From Sulfolobales archaeon (GTDB lineage Archaea > Thermoproteota > Thermoprotei_A > Sulfolobales > Desulfurococcaceae): a stretch of 64,000 bases of DNA. A model generated the notes under the pieces. That model did no database searches. It was not told the DNA's origin and saw only the letters and a program-made list of their open reading frames with translations. Location: NCBI GenBank assembly GCA_025059075.1, contig JANXDZ010000004.1, forward strand, positions 62,001 through 126,000, read 5' to 3'. Shown piece by piece: positions 48,854-57,019 of this stretch. Position numbers and translations under genes: made by a program. Each line of letters starts with the position of its first letter. Position 1 is the stretch's first letter.

Positions 48854-48947
48854 GCCGCCGGGGGGACTTGAACCCCCGACCACCCGGTCTTCAGCTTCGC
48901 CGGAGCTAGATACTCCTCGGGCGCTCTCCCAGCTGAGCTACGGCGGC
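48854..48947 (-). tRNA. tRNA-Phe(GAA) with a 22-base intron at position 30/31
   Basis: The minus strand folds as a tRNA: acceptor GCCGCCG with CGGCGGC, D arm GCTC-AGCTGGGA-GAGC, T arm GGGGG-TTCAAGT-CCCCC. The anticodon loop CTGAAGA gives GAA. The 5' anticodon strand CCCG is cut from its last base by 22 bases (48896-48917). The flanks form a perfect bulge-helix-bulge motif: CGCC pairs with GGCG, with three-base bulges CGA and AAG. Splicing would join CCCG to GCTGAAGACCGGG and restore a five-pair stem. A TATA-like TATTTAAAC lies about 30 bases upstream. Confidence 0.93.
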
Positions 48948-49119
48948 AGCCACTATTATAGTCCTTGAAGTGGTTTAAATAGCTATAGTTAGTTCAGTTT
49001 TTCCAGCGGTCTTCATTGTTTAAGTAACTCAAGAGACCCTCTTCTCATCACTAGGAGATACTATTTAGATACAGGATTTTATACAGTTAAAACCCCTAGT
49101 ACACTAAGAGTATGTTAGT

Positions 49120-49195
49120 GCGGCGGTCGTCTAGCCTGGACTAGGACGCCGGCCCTCCAAGCCGGAGATCCCGGGTTCAAATCCCGGCCGCCGCA
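49120..49195 (+). tRNA. tRNA-Gly(TCC) with C33
   Basis: The acceptor GCGGCGG pairs with CCGCCGC, the discriminator is A, the D arm is GTCTAGCCTGGACTAGGAC, the anticodon stem CCGGC/GCCGG, and the T arm CCGGG-TTCAAAT-CCCGG. The loop is CCTCCAA. With seven bases the anticodon is TCC and position 33 is C instead of the near-universal U. No intron is seen. Confidence 0.93.
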
Positions 49196-49460
49196 TCTCT
49201 ACTTGATCGCTTTTTCCAAATGACCCTAATACATTGTGTAATTCTACTTCTTAAATTGTTGTCGAAGCTAAGCTTAGTTTGTTTTATGAATGAGAGTTGC
49301 TTAAGGAAGCAATATCCTATGTTAATGAGATTCTAGAAGGATCTGTAAAAGGTCAGCGCCCGCTTTAATGAGCTTTAACTCACGTCCATACTAATGGATC
49401 GTCTCCCGGATTCCTCTTCATCCCATTAATTACTAAAGAGTTATCTAAGAAATAAACTTA
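49196..49460. other. Short gap with a coding-like remnant
   Basis: 265 bases without an intact gene. A minus-strand frame around 49382-49435 reads SLVINGMKRNPGDDPLVWT and a stop, without a start or recognised family. It may be a gene remnant downstream of nothing identifiable. Confidence 0.3.
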
Positions 49461-49862
49461 TTACTTCATCAACTTGAACGGCTTTGGGAATATGTCGCTT
49501 AACCTCACTGTATAGACTCTGTTAGTTGAGGTACTATATGAAACTATTAGTGGATTTTGGCTGAACTCAACGATGACCTGTCTACAGGCTCCACACGGCA
49601 TTAATGGCTCTGGGTAATCAGTTACTATAGCTATAGCAATTATACTTCTATCCCCTCCAGAAATCATGGCTGATACAGCTGACCTCTCAGCACACATCGT
49701 AAGGCCGTAGCTTGAGTTTTCCACGTTTACTCCAGTATACACCCTTCCTCCTTCAGATAGAATAGCTGATGCAACACGTACATTGCTGTATGGTGCATAG
49801 CTATTTCTTAAAACTCTTTCTGCTTCAATTAAAAGTTTACTGAGCATTTCTTCTCTTAGCTC
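49461..49862 (-). CDS. cdd: Cytidine deaminase
   Basis: A 133-residue zinc enzyme that converts cytidine or deoxycytidine to uridine forms. The catalytic motifs are MCAERSAVSAMISGG (CAE) and PLMPCGACRQVIVEFS (PCxxC), with substrate-binding NSYAPYSNVRVASAIL and NVENSSYGLT. TTG 49862 is favoured because GAGGGGGAG stands just upstream; the longer frame to 49907 overlaps IorB more. It overlaps IorB by 26 bases, an unusual neighbour for a pyrimidine salvage gene. Confidence 0.93.
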   Translation of the reverse strand, partial: ELREEMLSKLLIEAERVLRNSYAPYSNVRVASAILSEGGRVYTGVNVENSSYGLTMCAERSAVSAMISGGDRSIIAIAIVTDYPEPLMPCGACRQVIVEFSQNPLIVSYSTSTNRVYTVRLSDIFPKPFKLMK

Positions 49863-50454
49863 CAAGACGCTCCCCCTCACTATAGCCTCTAATGAGGGCT
49901 TTTTCATTTACTTCAATAGCCTTTCCCTTAAACACTCTTTTAACGGCTTTAATCGCTGCCTCTAGACTTATGTAGCTATAGAGCTCTTTTGATAAAGCAA
50001 GGGAACAGCCTAATAGTATTACGTTAGCTGTAACAACTGCCTTAAGTTCTTCTCTAGCAATCCTTGATGCTTCTACTACAAATAGGTTAACTCTCTTACT
50101 TACTTCACTCACTATTTGCTTAAGGCTCGGGTGTTTTGATAGCGGAGGAGGCCAAATGAATGAATCCATAACAACTAAGGACTCCTTATTTGCGTAATCT
50201 ATGTACCTAGCTGTCTCAATGGCTTCAAGCCCAATCACTAGATCAGCTGCACCCTTAGGTATTACTGGAGAAGAACCGAGACCGAGCCTTACGTGAACTA
50301 CTACAGAGCCCCCTCTCTGGCTAAGTCCATGTACTTCAGCAATAGTTACATCAACTCCGCTTTCAACTGCAGCATTTCCTATTAATTCTCCAAGAGTTAG
50401 AAGCCCCTGGCCTCCTACACCAGCTATCAATATGTTAAAGCGCTTTAAGACCAC
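49837..50454 (-). CDS. iorB: Indolepyruvate ferredoxin oxidoreductase, beta subunit
   Basis: A 205-residue subunit of the enzyme that oxidises aryl pyruvates from aromatic amino acids to aryl-acetyl-CoA with ferredoxin as acceptor. It has NILIAGVGGQGLLTLGELIG and the SQRGGSVVVHVRLG block of the gamma-type domain. GTG 50454 with GGAGGGAGCT before it is preferred to the long frame from 50541, which lies inside iorA. It overlaps the iorA end by 10 bases. Confidence 0.93.
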   Translation of the reverse strand: MVLKRFNILIAGVGGQGLLTLGELIGNAAVESGVDVTIAEVHGLSQRGGSVVVHVRLGLGSSPVIPKGAADLVIGLEAIETARYIDYANKESLVVMDSFIWPPPLSKHPSLKQIVSEVSKRVNLFVVEASRIAREELKAVVTANVILLGCSLALSKELYSYISLEAAIKAVKRVFKGKAIEVNEKALIRGYSEGERLGAKRRNAQ

Positions 50455-52364
50455 AGCTCCCTCCACCCCACTCCCCCCTCTCTTGAAACAATTATGGCAC
50501 TGTATGGACATACATATGCACAGAGTCCGCATCCAGCACAAGCTTCTTCAAGTATCTGTGGTTTTTGAGAATCCTCCTCTACAATGATCGCTGGACACCC
50601 CAATAGGTTTACGCAAGCCATACAGCCAGTGCAATTATCAGTAACTCTATAGCTTGGTAAAGTTATTCCACGAGCTCTAGCAGCTCTTAAGACTTCTAGA
50701 GCGCACTTCATCCTGGACACTATTGCAACGTGCTGTCCACTTAAGTGCTCTCTATAGGCTTTTACAAATTCACCTAAAGCCTCCCTTACATTCATTGGAT
50801 CAATGACGTAAGTCTTAAACCCCATCGACTTTAAAAGATCTTCAATGAGTATTTTCTTAACCTCTTCGCCAGTAGCAGTAAGGCCTGTCCCAGGGTGAGG
50901 CTGGTGGCCGGTCATTGCTGTATATGAGTTGTCGAGCACTAGGATTAGTGCTCTCCCGCCATTATATACAACGTTTATTGATGGAGGAAGCCCTGCGTGA
51001 TAGAACGTTGAATCACCTATTACAGCAATAACCATGTTTTCAACTACTAAGCTAAGCCCATGTGCTACTCCAATACTGCCCCCCATTTCTAGGCTTGTAT
51101 CTTGAACTCTAAATGGAGGAAGGTAGCCGAGGGTGTAGCAACCAATATCGCCTGTATATATAGGATCTCTTACTCCAACTTTACTTGCAGCTACTCTAGC
51201 TAAGTAGAAAGTACTTCTATGTGAACAGCCTGGGCATAGAGTTGGAGGCCTTGGAGGTATTGGAGGCTCTAGGTTCACAGGCTCAACTCCGCTCCACGGA
51301 GCTGAAGGCCCTTCGCCTAAGAATGCCTTAATTGACTTATAAACGATCTCTAAATTTAGCTCAAAGTTCGCTGGCACATAGTCCTTGCCATGTACTTCTA
51401 CGCTAGCGCCTTCTTCAACAGCAATCTTAGATAGTTGGAGTTCTACAACAGGATCTAGTTCTTCCACCACCAATATCCTCCTTGCATAGCTCAACAACTC
51501 CTTCATTGGCTTAGTGGGTAGGGGAACCGGCATAGAGACTCTTATTAAAGTGAAGTCATTCCTCATATTCATTAAGTCCAGTGCTTCATCTACGTGTGCA
51601 TACGATATCCCTGAGGCTACAATAGCCTTCCTTAACCCAGGGTTTTCAATAGATATGAATGGCTCAACCCCAAGATCTTCTCTAATCTCCGCCCACTTCT
51701 TCATTAAGGCCTCCTTAAGCTTTCTACTGTGCGCAGGCACTAAGACATACCTTTCAACATCCTTCTTAAATGAACCCCTGGTCTTTACTTCTCTTGGTGC
51801 ATTAGCTTCATACACTATAGGCTGTCTTGTGTGACTAAGCCTAGTTGTAGTTCTAAGTATTATTGGTAAACGATATTTTTCACTGATCTCATACGAGATC
51901 TTTGTTAAACTATAAGCATTCCTAGGGCACCACGGCTCAATCACTGGTAAATGCGATAGAAGTCCATACCATCTATTGTCTTGTTCATTCTGGCTGCTAT
52001 GCTGGCTAGGGTCATCTGCTGAAACTATTAGAAGACCGCTATTTACTCCTGTATAAGCACTGCTCATCAATATATCTGAGGCTACGTTTAATCCAACGTG
52101 CTTCATTGCTACTAAAGCTCTAACGCCAGCTATAGATGCTGCATAAGCTGCTTCAAAAGCTACTTTTTCATTAGTGCTCCACTCAACATGCATACCTACC
52201 TCCCTAGCTACTTTAGCTAGTGATTCAACTATCTCTGTACTAGGAGTTCCTGGATAAGCTGCTGCAAAACCAACGCCAGCTTCAATAGCTGCTCTAGCTA
52301 TAGCTTCATTCCCAAGCAGTAAGGCTATAGAGCCCTTCTCAAGCAATAAGTATTTCTCCACCAC
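50445..52364 (-). CDS. iorA: Indolepyruvate ferredoxin oxidoreductase, alpha subunit
   Basis: About 639 residues. The N-terminal pyruvate-binding part (FAAAYPGTPSTEIVESLA) is followed by the thiamine diphosphate domain (CPGCSHRSTFY, GDIGCYTLGYLPPF, IGDSTFYHAGLPPSINVVYN, DNSYTAMTGHQPHPGTG) and two ferredoxin-type clusters: CTGCMACVNLLGCP and CAGCGLCAYVCP. All cofactor motifs are intact. The start is uncertain: GTG 52364 or TTG 52346 (with GGTGGAG) lie downstream of a TATA-like CTATTTAATT near 52396-52405; the open frame reaches 52400. Its product CoA ester can feed the ADP-forming synthetase at 23.4-25.5 kb. Confidence 0.95.
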   Translation of the reverse strand: MVEKYLLLEKGSIALLLGNEAIARAAIEAGVGFAAAYPGTPSTEIVESLAKVAREVGMHVEWSTNEKVAFEAAYAASIAGVRALVAMKHVGLNVASDILMSSAYTGVNSGLLIVSADDPSQHSSQNEQDNRWYGLLSHLPVIEPWCPRNAYSLTKISYEISEKYRLPIILRTTTRLSHTRQPIVYEANAPREVKTRGSFKKDVERYVLVPAHSRKLKEALMKKWAEIREDLGVEPFISIENPGLRKAIVASGISYAHVDEALDLMNMRNDFTLIRVSMPVPLPTKPMKELLSYARRILVVEELDPVVELQLSKIAVEEGASVEVHGKDYVPANFELNLEIVYKSIKAFLGEGPSAPWSGVEPVNLEPPIPPRPPTLCPGCSHRSTFYLARVAASKVGVRDPIYTGDIGCYTLGYLPPFRVQDTSLEMGGSIGVAHGLSLVVENMVIAVIGDSTFYHAGLPPSINVVYNGGRALILVLDNSYTAMTGHQPHPGTGLTATGEEVKKILIEDLLKSMGFKTYVIDPMNVREALGEFVKAYREHLSGQHVAIVSRMKCALEVLRAARARGITLPSYRVTDNCTGCMACVNLLGCPAIIVEEDSQKPQILEEACAGCGLCAYVCPYSAIIVSREGGVGWRELWS

Positions 52365-52678
52365 GTGAGTCCACCAAATAATCATTGTGTAAGACGTCAA
52401 TTAAATAGATACTATAGAAGCCAGTTTTAACTCCATCAATAGACTCCAACTGATGATCAAGGAATTCTAAACATGCCTTTAGTAAATACTTAAGGAATCT
52501 CAATTAATTACATGTTGTAAATAAGGTGTGGAAATTAATTGCTTCGGCTTAAGTAACTACTACTTAGTGGGAATAGATTTCATTAATATTTTTCATTAAA
52601 GCTTAATTATGTGGGAATTCAACATGAAACATATTAGTTTATATATTTTTATACACACTAGTATTTATAGGTGGGAAT
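52365..52678. other. Divergent regulatory gap
   Basis: About 310 AT-rich bases between iorA (minus) and the winged-helix-like gene (plus). The iorA TATA-like element is near 52396-52405. TTTATATATTTTTATACACAC at about 52638-52658 is the likely promoter of the downstream gene. No coding sequence is seen. Confidence 0.45.
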
Positions 52679-53032
52679 GTGACTCCAAAAAAGAAGATTT
52701 ATGAAGACAGAGACGTAGTAGTGATGGTTGCTCCAAGAGATACTGAAATAGGAGAATTAATTGTGGAAGCAATTAAGGAGAAAGGATACCCCATGGCGTT
52801 CGATGAACTACGCCTAGAGTTCAGTGGAATAGTTGGTGAAGATAGGCTTAGGAGAGCTCTCAATAAGCTCGTAAATAGTGGAATATTAGTTGAGTTCCCC
52901 GATGGAAGCTTTGGCTTACCTGGAATGAAGCCTAGGTCTGATAGAGTTGGCTTAAGGAAGAGGAGGAGAAGGAGTAGAAGGATTTACTTAGATATTGCAG
53001 CAAAGCCATTCTATGTAGCTCCTAAGCGGTAA
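52679..53032 (+). CDS. Small basic winged-helix-like protein
   Basis: A 117-residue protein, family not recognised with certainty. Residues 20-80 read like a winged helix: TEIGELIVEAIKEKGYPMAFD, LRRALNKLVNSGILVEFPDG. The C-terminal third is very basic (GLRKRRRRSRRIYLD) and could bind nucleic acid. I compared it with S25e, which has a similar fold, and found no sequence match. GTG 52679 with GGTGGGA before it. It converges with the next gene, with only two bases between the stops. Confidence 0.65.
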   Translation: MTPKKKIYEDRDVVVMVAPRDTEIGELIVEAIKEKGYPMAFDELRLEFSGIVGEDRLRRALNKLVNSGILVEFPDGSFGLPGMKPRSDRVGLRKRRRRSRRIYLDIAAKPFYVAPKR

Positions 53033-53034
53033 AT

Positions 53035-53652
53035 CTACTTACTTCCATTACTGCACTTATAGTCACCCAATATAACGCCATACCTCTTAGCTAGCTCGCA
53101 GAGAAATGAAGTTGGTACTATAGCTCTTGCACCACGCTCTGTTTCAACAAGGTATGCCTCTGGAAGTATCTTCTTCACTCTACCCTCCTCTATAGCCCAA
53201 TCTAAGTATATTGCATACCTAGTGGTCTTTAAATACGCCCTCTGCCTTCTAACTCCAAATTCATCAGTGAATACTTCTGAGAGCCTTCTGCCATCAATGC
53301 ATAAACCGCTTTCATCACAGCTAATTTCTTTAAATGCCCTAACTTTCTTAGATAGGAGCTTAGCGAGAAGCTCATTGTTCAATAGATCCTTTGGAGGTGC
53401 AGCAACTTCTCCACGCTTTCCTCTACTTACCCTCTCCATTTCTAATGCAAAGTGCTCCTTGTCTCTATGTAGTAGTTCATCTATTAATACTTCTACGTCA
53501 CTGCGTTCAGCTAAAACCCCTGATCTATCTTCTTGCTCTACTCGAGTTCCTCCTCCAATTCCCTTACTTGACTTAGGGGGGTGAGTGAAGTACTCTGTTA
53601 AAGTCTTATTCCTCCTAGACTCCTTAGATCTCTTTGGCACAGTGTTCCCCAC
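53035..53652 (-). CDS. Unknown protein with a PIP-box-like N-terminus
   Basis: A 205-residue protein (201 if GTG 53640 is the start) that I do not recognise. The basic N-terminal tail contains NKTLTEYF at residues 15-22, which differs from the PCNA-interacting consensus QxxLxxYF only by N for Q. A low-complexity linker follows, then a mixed domain from about residue 50 (EVLIDELLHRDKEHFALEMER) to the end (RGARAIVPTSFLCELAKRYGV). The frame is clean. A palindromic TATA box is shared with AspRS, and GTG 53640 would lie at the expected transcript start, giving a leaderless mRNA. A role in replication or repair is only a guess. Confidence 0.6.
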   Translation of the reverse strand: MGNTVPKRSKESRRNKTLTEYFTHPPKSSKGIGGGTRVEQEDRSGVLAERSDVEVLIDELLHRDKEHFALEMERVSRGKRGEVAAPPKDLLNNELLAKLLSKKVRAFKEISCDESGLCIDGRRLSEVFTDEFGVRRQRAYLKTTRYAIYLDWAIEEGRVKKILPEAYLVETERGARAIVPTSFLCELAKRYGVILGDYKCSNGSK

Positions 53653-53661
53653 TCTCTACAT

Positions 53662-53673
53662 CCTTATATAAGG
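53662..53673. promoter_or_regulatory. Palindromic TATA box shared by AspRS and the unknown gene
   Basis: CCTTATATAAGG is a perfect 12-base palindrome in the 73-base gap between divergent genes. It lies about 25 bases before GTG 53640 on the minus strand and about 73 bases before the AspRS ATG on the plus strand, so one TBP site could serve both directions. Confidence 0.6.
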
Positions 53674-53740
53674 CGTGAGGATTTTATTTTAGAAAGCCCG
53701 TGGAGATTATTAGGCCCCAGTTACTGTGGGGAATGGAGTT

Positions 53741-55000
53741 ATGGTGAGGATCTGCGGTTGGATCGTTAGATTAAAGGTAGTTGGGCGTGTGGCAATAACT
53801 GAAGTAGTAACGGATCTTTATAATAAGCCTGTGGTAGTTGCCGTAAAGAGTGATAGAGATCTAGAGTTATTCAGTAAAGTCAAAGATCTTCCTATAGGCA
53901 CAGCTGTCTGCATTGATGGAGAAGTATCTCCAGAGCAAAGGAGTAAGCGTGGAGTAGAGTACTTAGCTAAGGACATTAGGATTTATGCTAAACCTAGTGA
54001 ATCAATGCCCGTAGATCTTGTCGGCAAAGTCCCCGCACTCCTTGACACAAGGATTAAGTATAGATACCTACTGATCAGGAACCCAGTTGAGAGATCCATT
54101 ATTAAAATCCGAGCCCTAGTGCTAAAGCTGGCAAGAGAGTTTCTAGAGAACAGGGGGTTTATAGAGGTACATACTCCAAAAATCGTTGCAGCAGGCGCTG
54201 AAGGAGGAGCAACTCTATTCCAAGTAAAGTACTTTGAGTCAAACGCTTACTTAAGCCAGAGTCCACAGCTCTATAAACAAATGCTTATGACTAGTTTCTC
54301 AAAAGTCTATGAGATAACTCCTTACTTTAGAGCAGAGAAGTTCAATACTAAGAGGCATTTAAATGAATCGTGGGGAATAGACGTTGAGCAGGGATTTATA
54401 GATAGTGAAGAGGACGTTATGAAGACTCTGGAAGAGCTAGTAGCATACATAGTTAATGGAGTTATAGAGCGCGCACCTGAAGAACTGGAGCTTCTCGGTG
54501 TTGAAGCAAGGCCTTTATCGACACCGTTCAAGAGAATTGACTTCCGTGAAGCAGTAGAGTTATTGATGAATAGGGGGTTGGAAATACCTGAAGGAGAAGA
54601 CTTATCTGAAGCTGCTGAAAGAGAGCTGGGGAGTATAATGGCTGAAAAAAACTGTGAAGCATACTTTATAAAGAAGTTCCCGTGGACGTCAGCTGGATTC
54701 TACTACATGAGGGATGAAGAAGGGTTTACTGCGAGAAAGTTTGATCTAGATTATAAAGGCCTTGAAGTAGCTAGCGGAGGGCAGAGAGAGCATAGGTATG
54801 AGAAGCTAGTTGAGTCACTGAAGCTCAAGGGCCTTAGTCCAAGTGACTTTGAATACTACTTAGAGGCATTTAAGTACGGCATGCCTCCGCACGGAGGCTT
54901 TGGACTAGGCGTTGAGAGATTATTGATGAGCTTATTAAACTTAGATAACATTAGGCTAACTACAGTATTCGTTAGAGATAGAACAAGGCTTACTCCATGA
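53741..55000 (+). CDS. aspS: Aspartyl-tRNA synthetase
   Basis: A 419-residue class IIb synthetase. After an OB-fold (VRICGWIVRLK, GTAVCIDGEVSPEQRSKRG) come motif 1 (REFLENRGFIEVHTPKIV), AAGAEGGATLFQVKYF, motif 2 (YEITPYFRAEKFNTKRHLNE) and motif 3 (HGGFGLGVERLLMSLLNL). It is slightly shorter at the N-terminus than most archaeal AspRS, lacking about 15 residues before the OB-fold. ATG 53741 follows GTGGGGAATGGAG; GTG 53726 is possible. Adenylate kinase follows after 10 bases. Discrimination between tRNA-Asp and tRNA-Asn cannot be judged. Confidence 0.93.
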   Translation: MVRICGWIVRLKVVGRVAITEVVTDLYNKPVVVAVKSDRDLELFSKVKDLPIGTAVCIDGEVSPEQRSKRGVEYLAKDIRIYAKPSESMPVDLVGKVPALLDTRIKYRYLLIRNPVERSIIKIRALVLKLAREFLENRGFIEVHTPKIVAAGAEGGATLFQVKYFESNAYLSQSPQLYKQMLMTSFSKVYEITPYFRAEKFNTKRHLNESWGIDVEQGFIDSEEDVMKTLEELVAYIVNGVIERAPEELELLGVEARPLSTPFKRIDFREAVELLMNRGLEIPEGEDLSEAAERELGSIMAEKNCEAYFIKKFPWTSAGFYYMRDEEGFTARKFDLDYKGLEVASGGQREHRYEKLVESLKLKGLSPSDFEYYLEAFKYGMPPHGGFGLGVERLLMSLLNLDNIRLTTVFVRDRTRLTP

Positions 55001-55010
55001 GGGAGGGATA

Positions 55011-55679
55011 TTGAAAGCCGTGCTCCTAGGTCCTCCTGGAGCTGGAAAAGGAACTTTTGCAAAGTACTTTTCACAAAAATACTGCATACCCCACATAAGT
55101 ACTGGAGATATATTTAGACTTGAAATTGAGAGAGGAAGCGAACTAGGGCTGAAGGTGAGAGAGTATATTGAGCGCGGCCTTCTAGTTCCAGATGAAATAA
55201 CTATTGAAATCGTTAGAGGAAGGCTTAGCCAAGCAGATGCAGCTAGAGGCTTTATACTCGATGGATTCCCAAGGACTATCGGTCAAGCGAGAGCTCTTGA
55301 AAATATAACTAGGATAGATATAGCCATATATGTATACCTCCCAGTGGAGATCGCCGTAGAGAGATTGAGCTCGAGAATGATTTGCCCCAAGTGCGGTGCA
55401 ATATATAACTTAGTCTACAATCCACCTAAGAACGACTTAAAGTGCGATCTAGATGGAGAGAGCTTAGTTAGGAGAAGAGATGATGAGCCTAACGTAGTGA
55501 GGGAAAGGTATAGAGTCTATTACCAAACCTTTAGCCCAGTGATAGAGTTCTATGTGGAGAGGGGCTTGTTAGTAGAAGTAGATAATTCCATTGGAAGCGA
55601 TAGAGCTATACCAATGCTAGAGAGATTGCTTAGAGAAAAGGGGGTACTTGTCTTAAGGGAGTGTGTGGAGGTTAATTAA
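55011..55679 (+). CDS. adk: Adenylate kinase (bacterial-type, with zinc LID)
   Basis: A 222-residue kinase that equilibrates ATP, ADP and AMP. VLLGPPGAGKGTFAKYFSQK (P-loop), HISTGDIFR, GFILDGFPRTIGQA and a LID with CPKCGAIYN...C, where the fourth ligand is probably aspartate in CDLDG. The LID type is that of bacterial and some crenarchaeal enzymes, not of the archaeal AdkA of Sulfolobus. TTG 55011 follows GAGGGAGG. It overlaps the next gene by one base. Confidence 0.95.
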   Translation: MKAVLLGPPGAGKGTFAKYFSQKYCIPHISTGDIFRLEIERGSELGLKVREYIERGLLVPDEITIEIVRGRLSQADAARGFILDGFPRTIGQARALENITRIDIAIYVYLPVEIAVERLSSRMICPKCGAIYNLVYNPPKNDLKCDLDGESLVRRRDDEPNVVRERYRVYYQTFSPVIEFYVERGLLVEVDNSIGSDRAIPMLERLLREKGVLVLRECVEVN

Positions 55680-55972
55680 TGGAGGATTCATGCAGAGATT
55701 TAAGTGAAGCAGTTAGTTTAATGAAAGCACTACTCATTGGCAATAAGAGGTTCTTTCACAACGAAGTATTAAATAGTGATGGCAGAAAGCTATACATAAA
55801 GATCCTTAGGGCTGTATATAAGCATTGCCCCAAGTATAGGAGGATGCTTCACGGCCTCAGGGGGGTTTACACTCTTGATGTAGTTATTAAAGTTGCTGAA
55901 AGGATCCTTGGGATAAGTAGGAGGGAAGTAGAGTCAATGCTTTCTTTAAGTGATGAGCAGTTATCTCCTTAA
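55679..55972 (+). CDS. Small protein of unknown function after adk
   Basis: A 97-residue, mostly helical, charged protein that I do not recognise. Three cysteines (SCRDL, HCPKY) are present but form no zinc pattern. ATG 55679 overlaps the adk stop by one base, so it is translated with adk. The end SLSDEQLSP overlaps the convergent Lrp-like gene by 12 bases. Nothing in its sequence suggests a role. Confidence 0.65.
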   Translation: MEDSCRDLSEAVSLMKALLIGNKRFFHNEVLNSDGRKLYIKILRAVYKHCPKYRRMLHGLRGVYTLDVVIKVAERILGISRREVESMLSLSDEQLSP

Positions 55973-56479
55973 AGTAGGCATACAAGCCATTTCTCCATAG
56001 GCCTCCTTCAGTATGCAGTTCTTACAGTCTCTGTTGCTCTTTATGGGGACCATGGCTTTTTCGGGGATGCTCCCGTACTTCACAATATATGACTTGACTT
56101 TAGCTATTGATGTAAGTTCATCCAATAGTAGATGTATTTGATCAACGCTTTTAGCTAGCACTATTGCATAGACTTTATTGCTAACGACTACTGCAGCTAA
56201 AACTCTATTACACTTATACATGCGTTCAGCTAGCTCTTCCTGAGAGCTCTCTACTTCTACTTCTATGAATGCAGCTATTGATCCGTATAAACTGGCTTGC
56301 ACTAATGGTTTAAGCAACATTAGGCCGTTGTCTTCAAGTTTACGCATCTTCCATCTAAGCGATGAGTATGGCACACCTACTTTAGCTGAAACTTTCCTTA
56401 AACTAGTTTTCCCATTTTCAGCCAGAATAGATACTATCATCGCATCATCTATGGACTCGTTTATCAGCGTTGACACCAT
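55961..56479 (-). CDS. Lrp/AsnC-like transcriptional regulator
   Basis: A 172-residue regulator: an N-terminal helix-turn-helix (NGKTSLRKVSAKVGVPYSSLR then WKMRKLEDNGLM) and a C-terminal alpha/beta domain (AAFIEVEVESSQEELAERMY) resembling the ligand-binding RAM domain. The tail has clustered cysteines, SNRDCKNCILKEAYGEMACMP, which could bind a metal; this is uncommon in the family. ATG 56479. Targets are unknown; it stands alone next to a 540-base gap. Confidence 0.75.
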   Translation of the reverse strand: MVSTLINESIDDAMIVSILAENGKTSLRKVSAKVGVPYSSLRWKMRKLEDNGLMLLKPLVQASLYGSIAAFIEVEVESSQEELAERMYKCNRVLAAVVVSNKVYAIVLAKSVDQIHLLLDELTSIAKVKSYIVKYGSIPEKAMVPIKSNRDCKNCILKEAYGEMACMPTLRR

Positions 56480-57019
56480 TCAATAGTAGTAGCTAAAACC
56501 TCTAATAAACTTTGTCAGTTGGAGTCGTAGCTAAAGCTATGAATATAAATAAACACTATTACATAAGGAATTAAGAACCCTTAGTGAAAACTGATCCCAA
56601 GTCGATGAACTCTCAACTTATGCTCAAGGGCGTTTTCATTCCAATTCCTTTATAGAGAGGAGTTATGATCTAGAACGTAGCTCTCCTCCACGTGGCTTTA
56701 GACAGTGATGAAAGCACTACCTCAAGTCCTCTAAGGCTTTACCTAAATGAAGTAGAAGTTCCAAGTATAGCAATAGAGAACTGAGTAACATGAATCTCTA
56801 GTACTTAGAGGTAAATAGAGGTCAGAGTATTTAAAGGTGTTTAAAGTATTGGTATATGCGTGCTGAAGCTCGAAAGGGCTGAATTATGATGAGCCCGCGC
56901 AGGTCTTAGCTAAAGCAATATAGTTACAATTGTAGCCTACAGCTTTTCCCCATTAGATTCCTTAGTAAGATAATTTAAGGCGGCTTTAATTAGTTAAGTT
57001 AACTACTTGGGGCTGAACT
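56480..57019. other. Gap with a probable gene remnant
   Basis: 540 bases without an intact gene. A plus-strand frame around 56682-56783 reads VALLHVALDSDESTTSSPLRL and ends VEVPSIAIEN and a stop, but an in-frame stop precedes it and there is no start. It looks like an old coding fragment. Upstream, AATATAAATAAACAC near 56540 is AT-rich. The last 20 bases hold the UbiX ribosome site GGGGCTGA. Confidence 0.35.

Noticed and set aside
56702-56785. Possible C/D box sRNA (AGTGATGA ... CTGA)
   Set aside because: The distance from the C'-like element to CTGA is too long and no D' box is found; the same bases read as a gene remnant.
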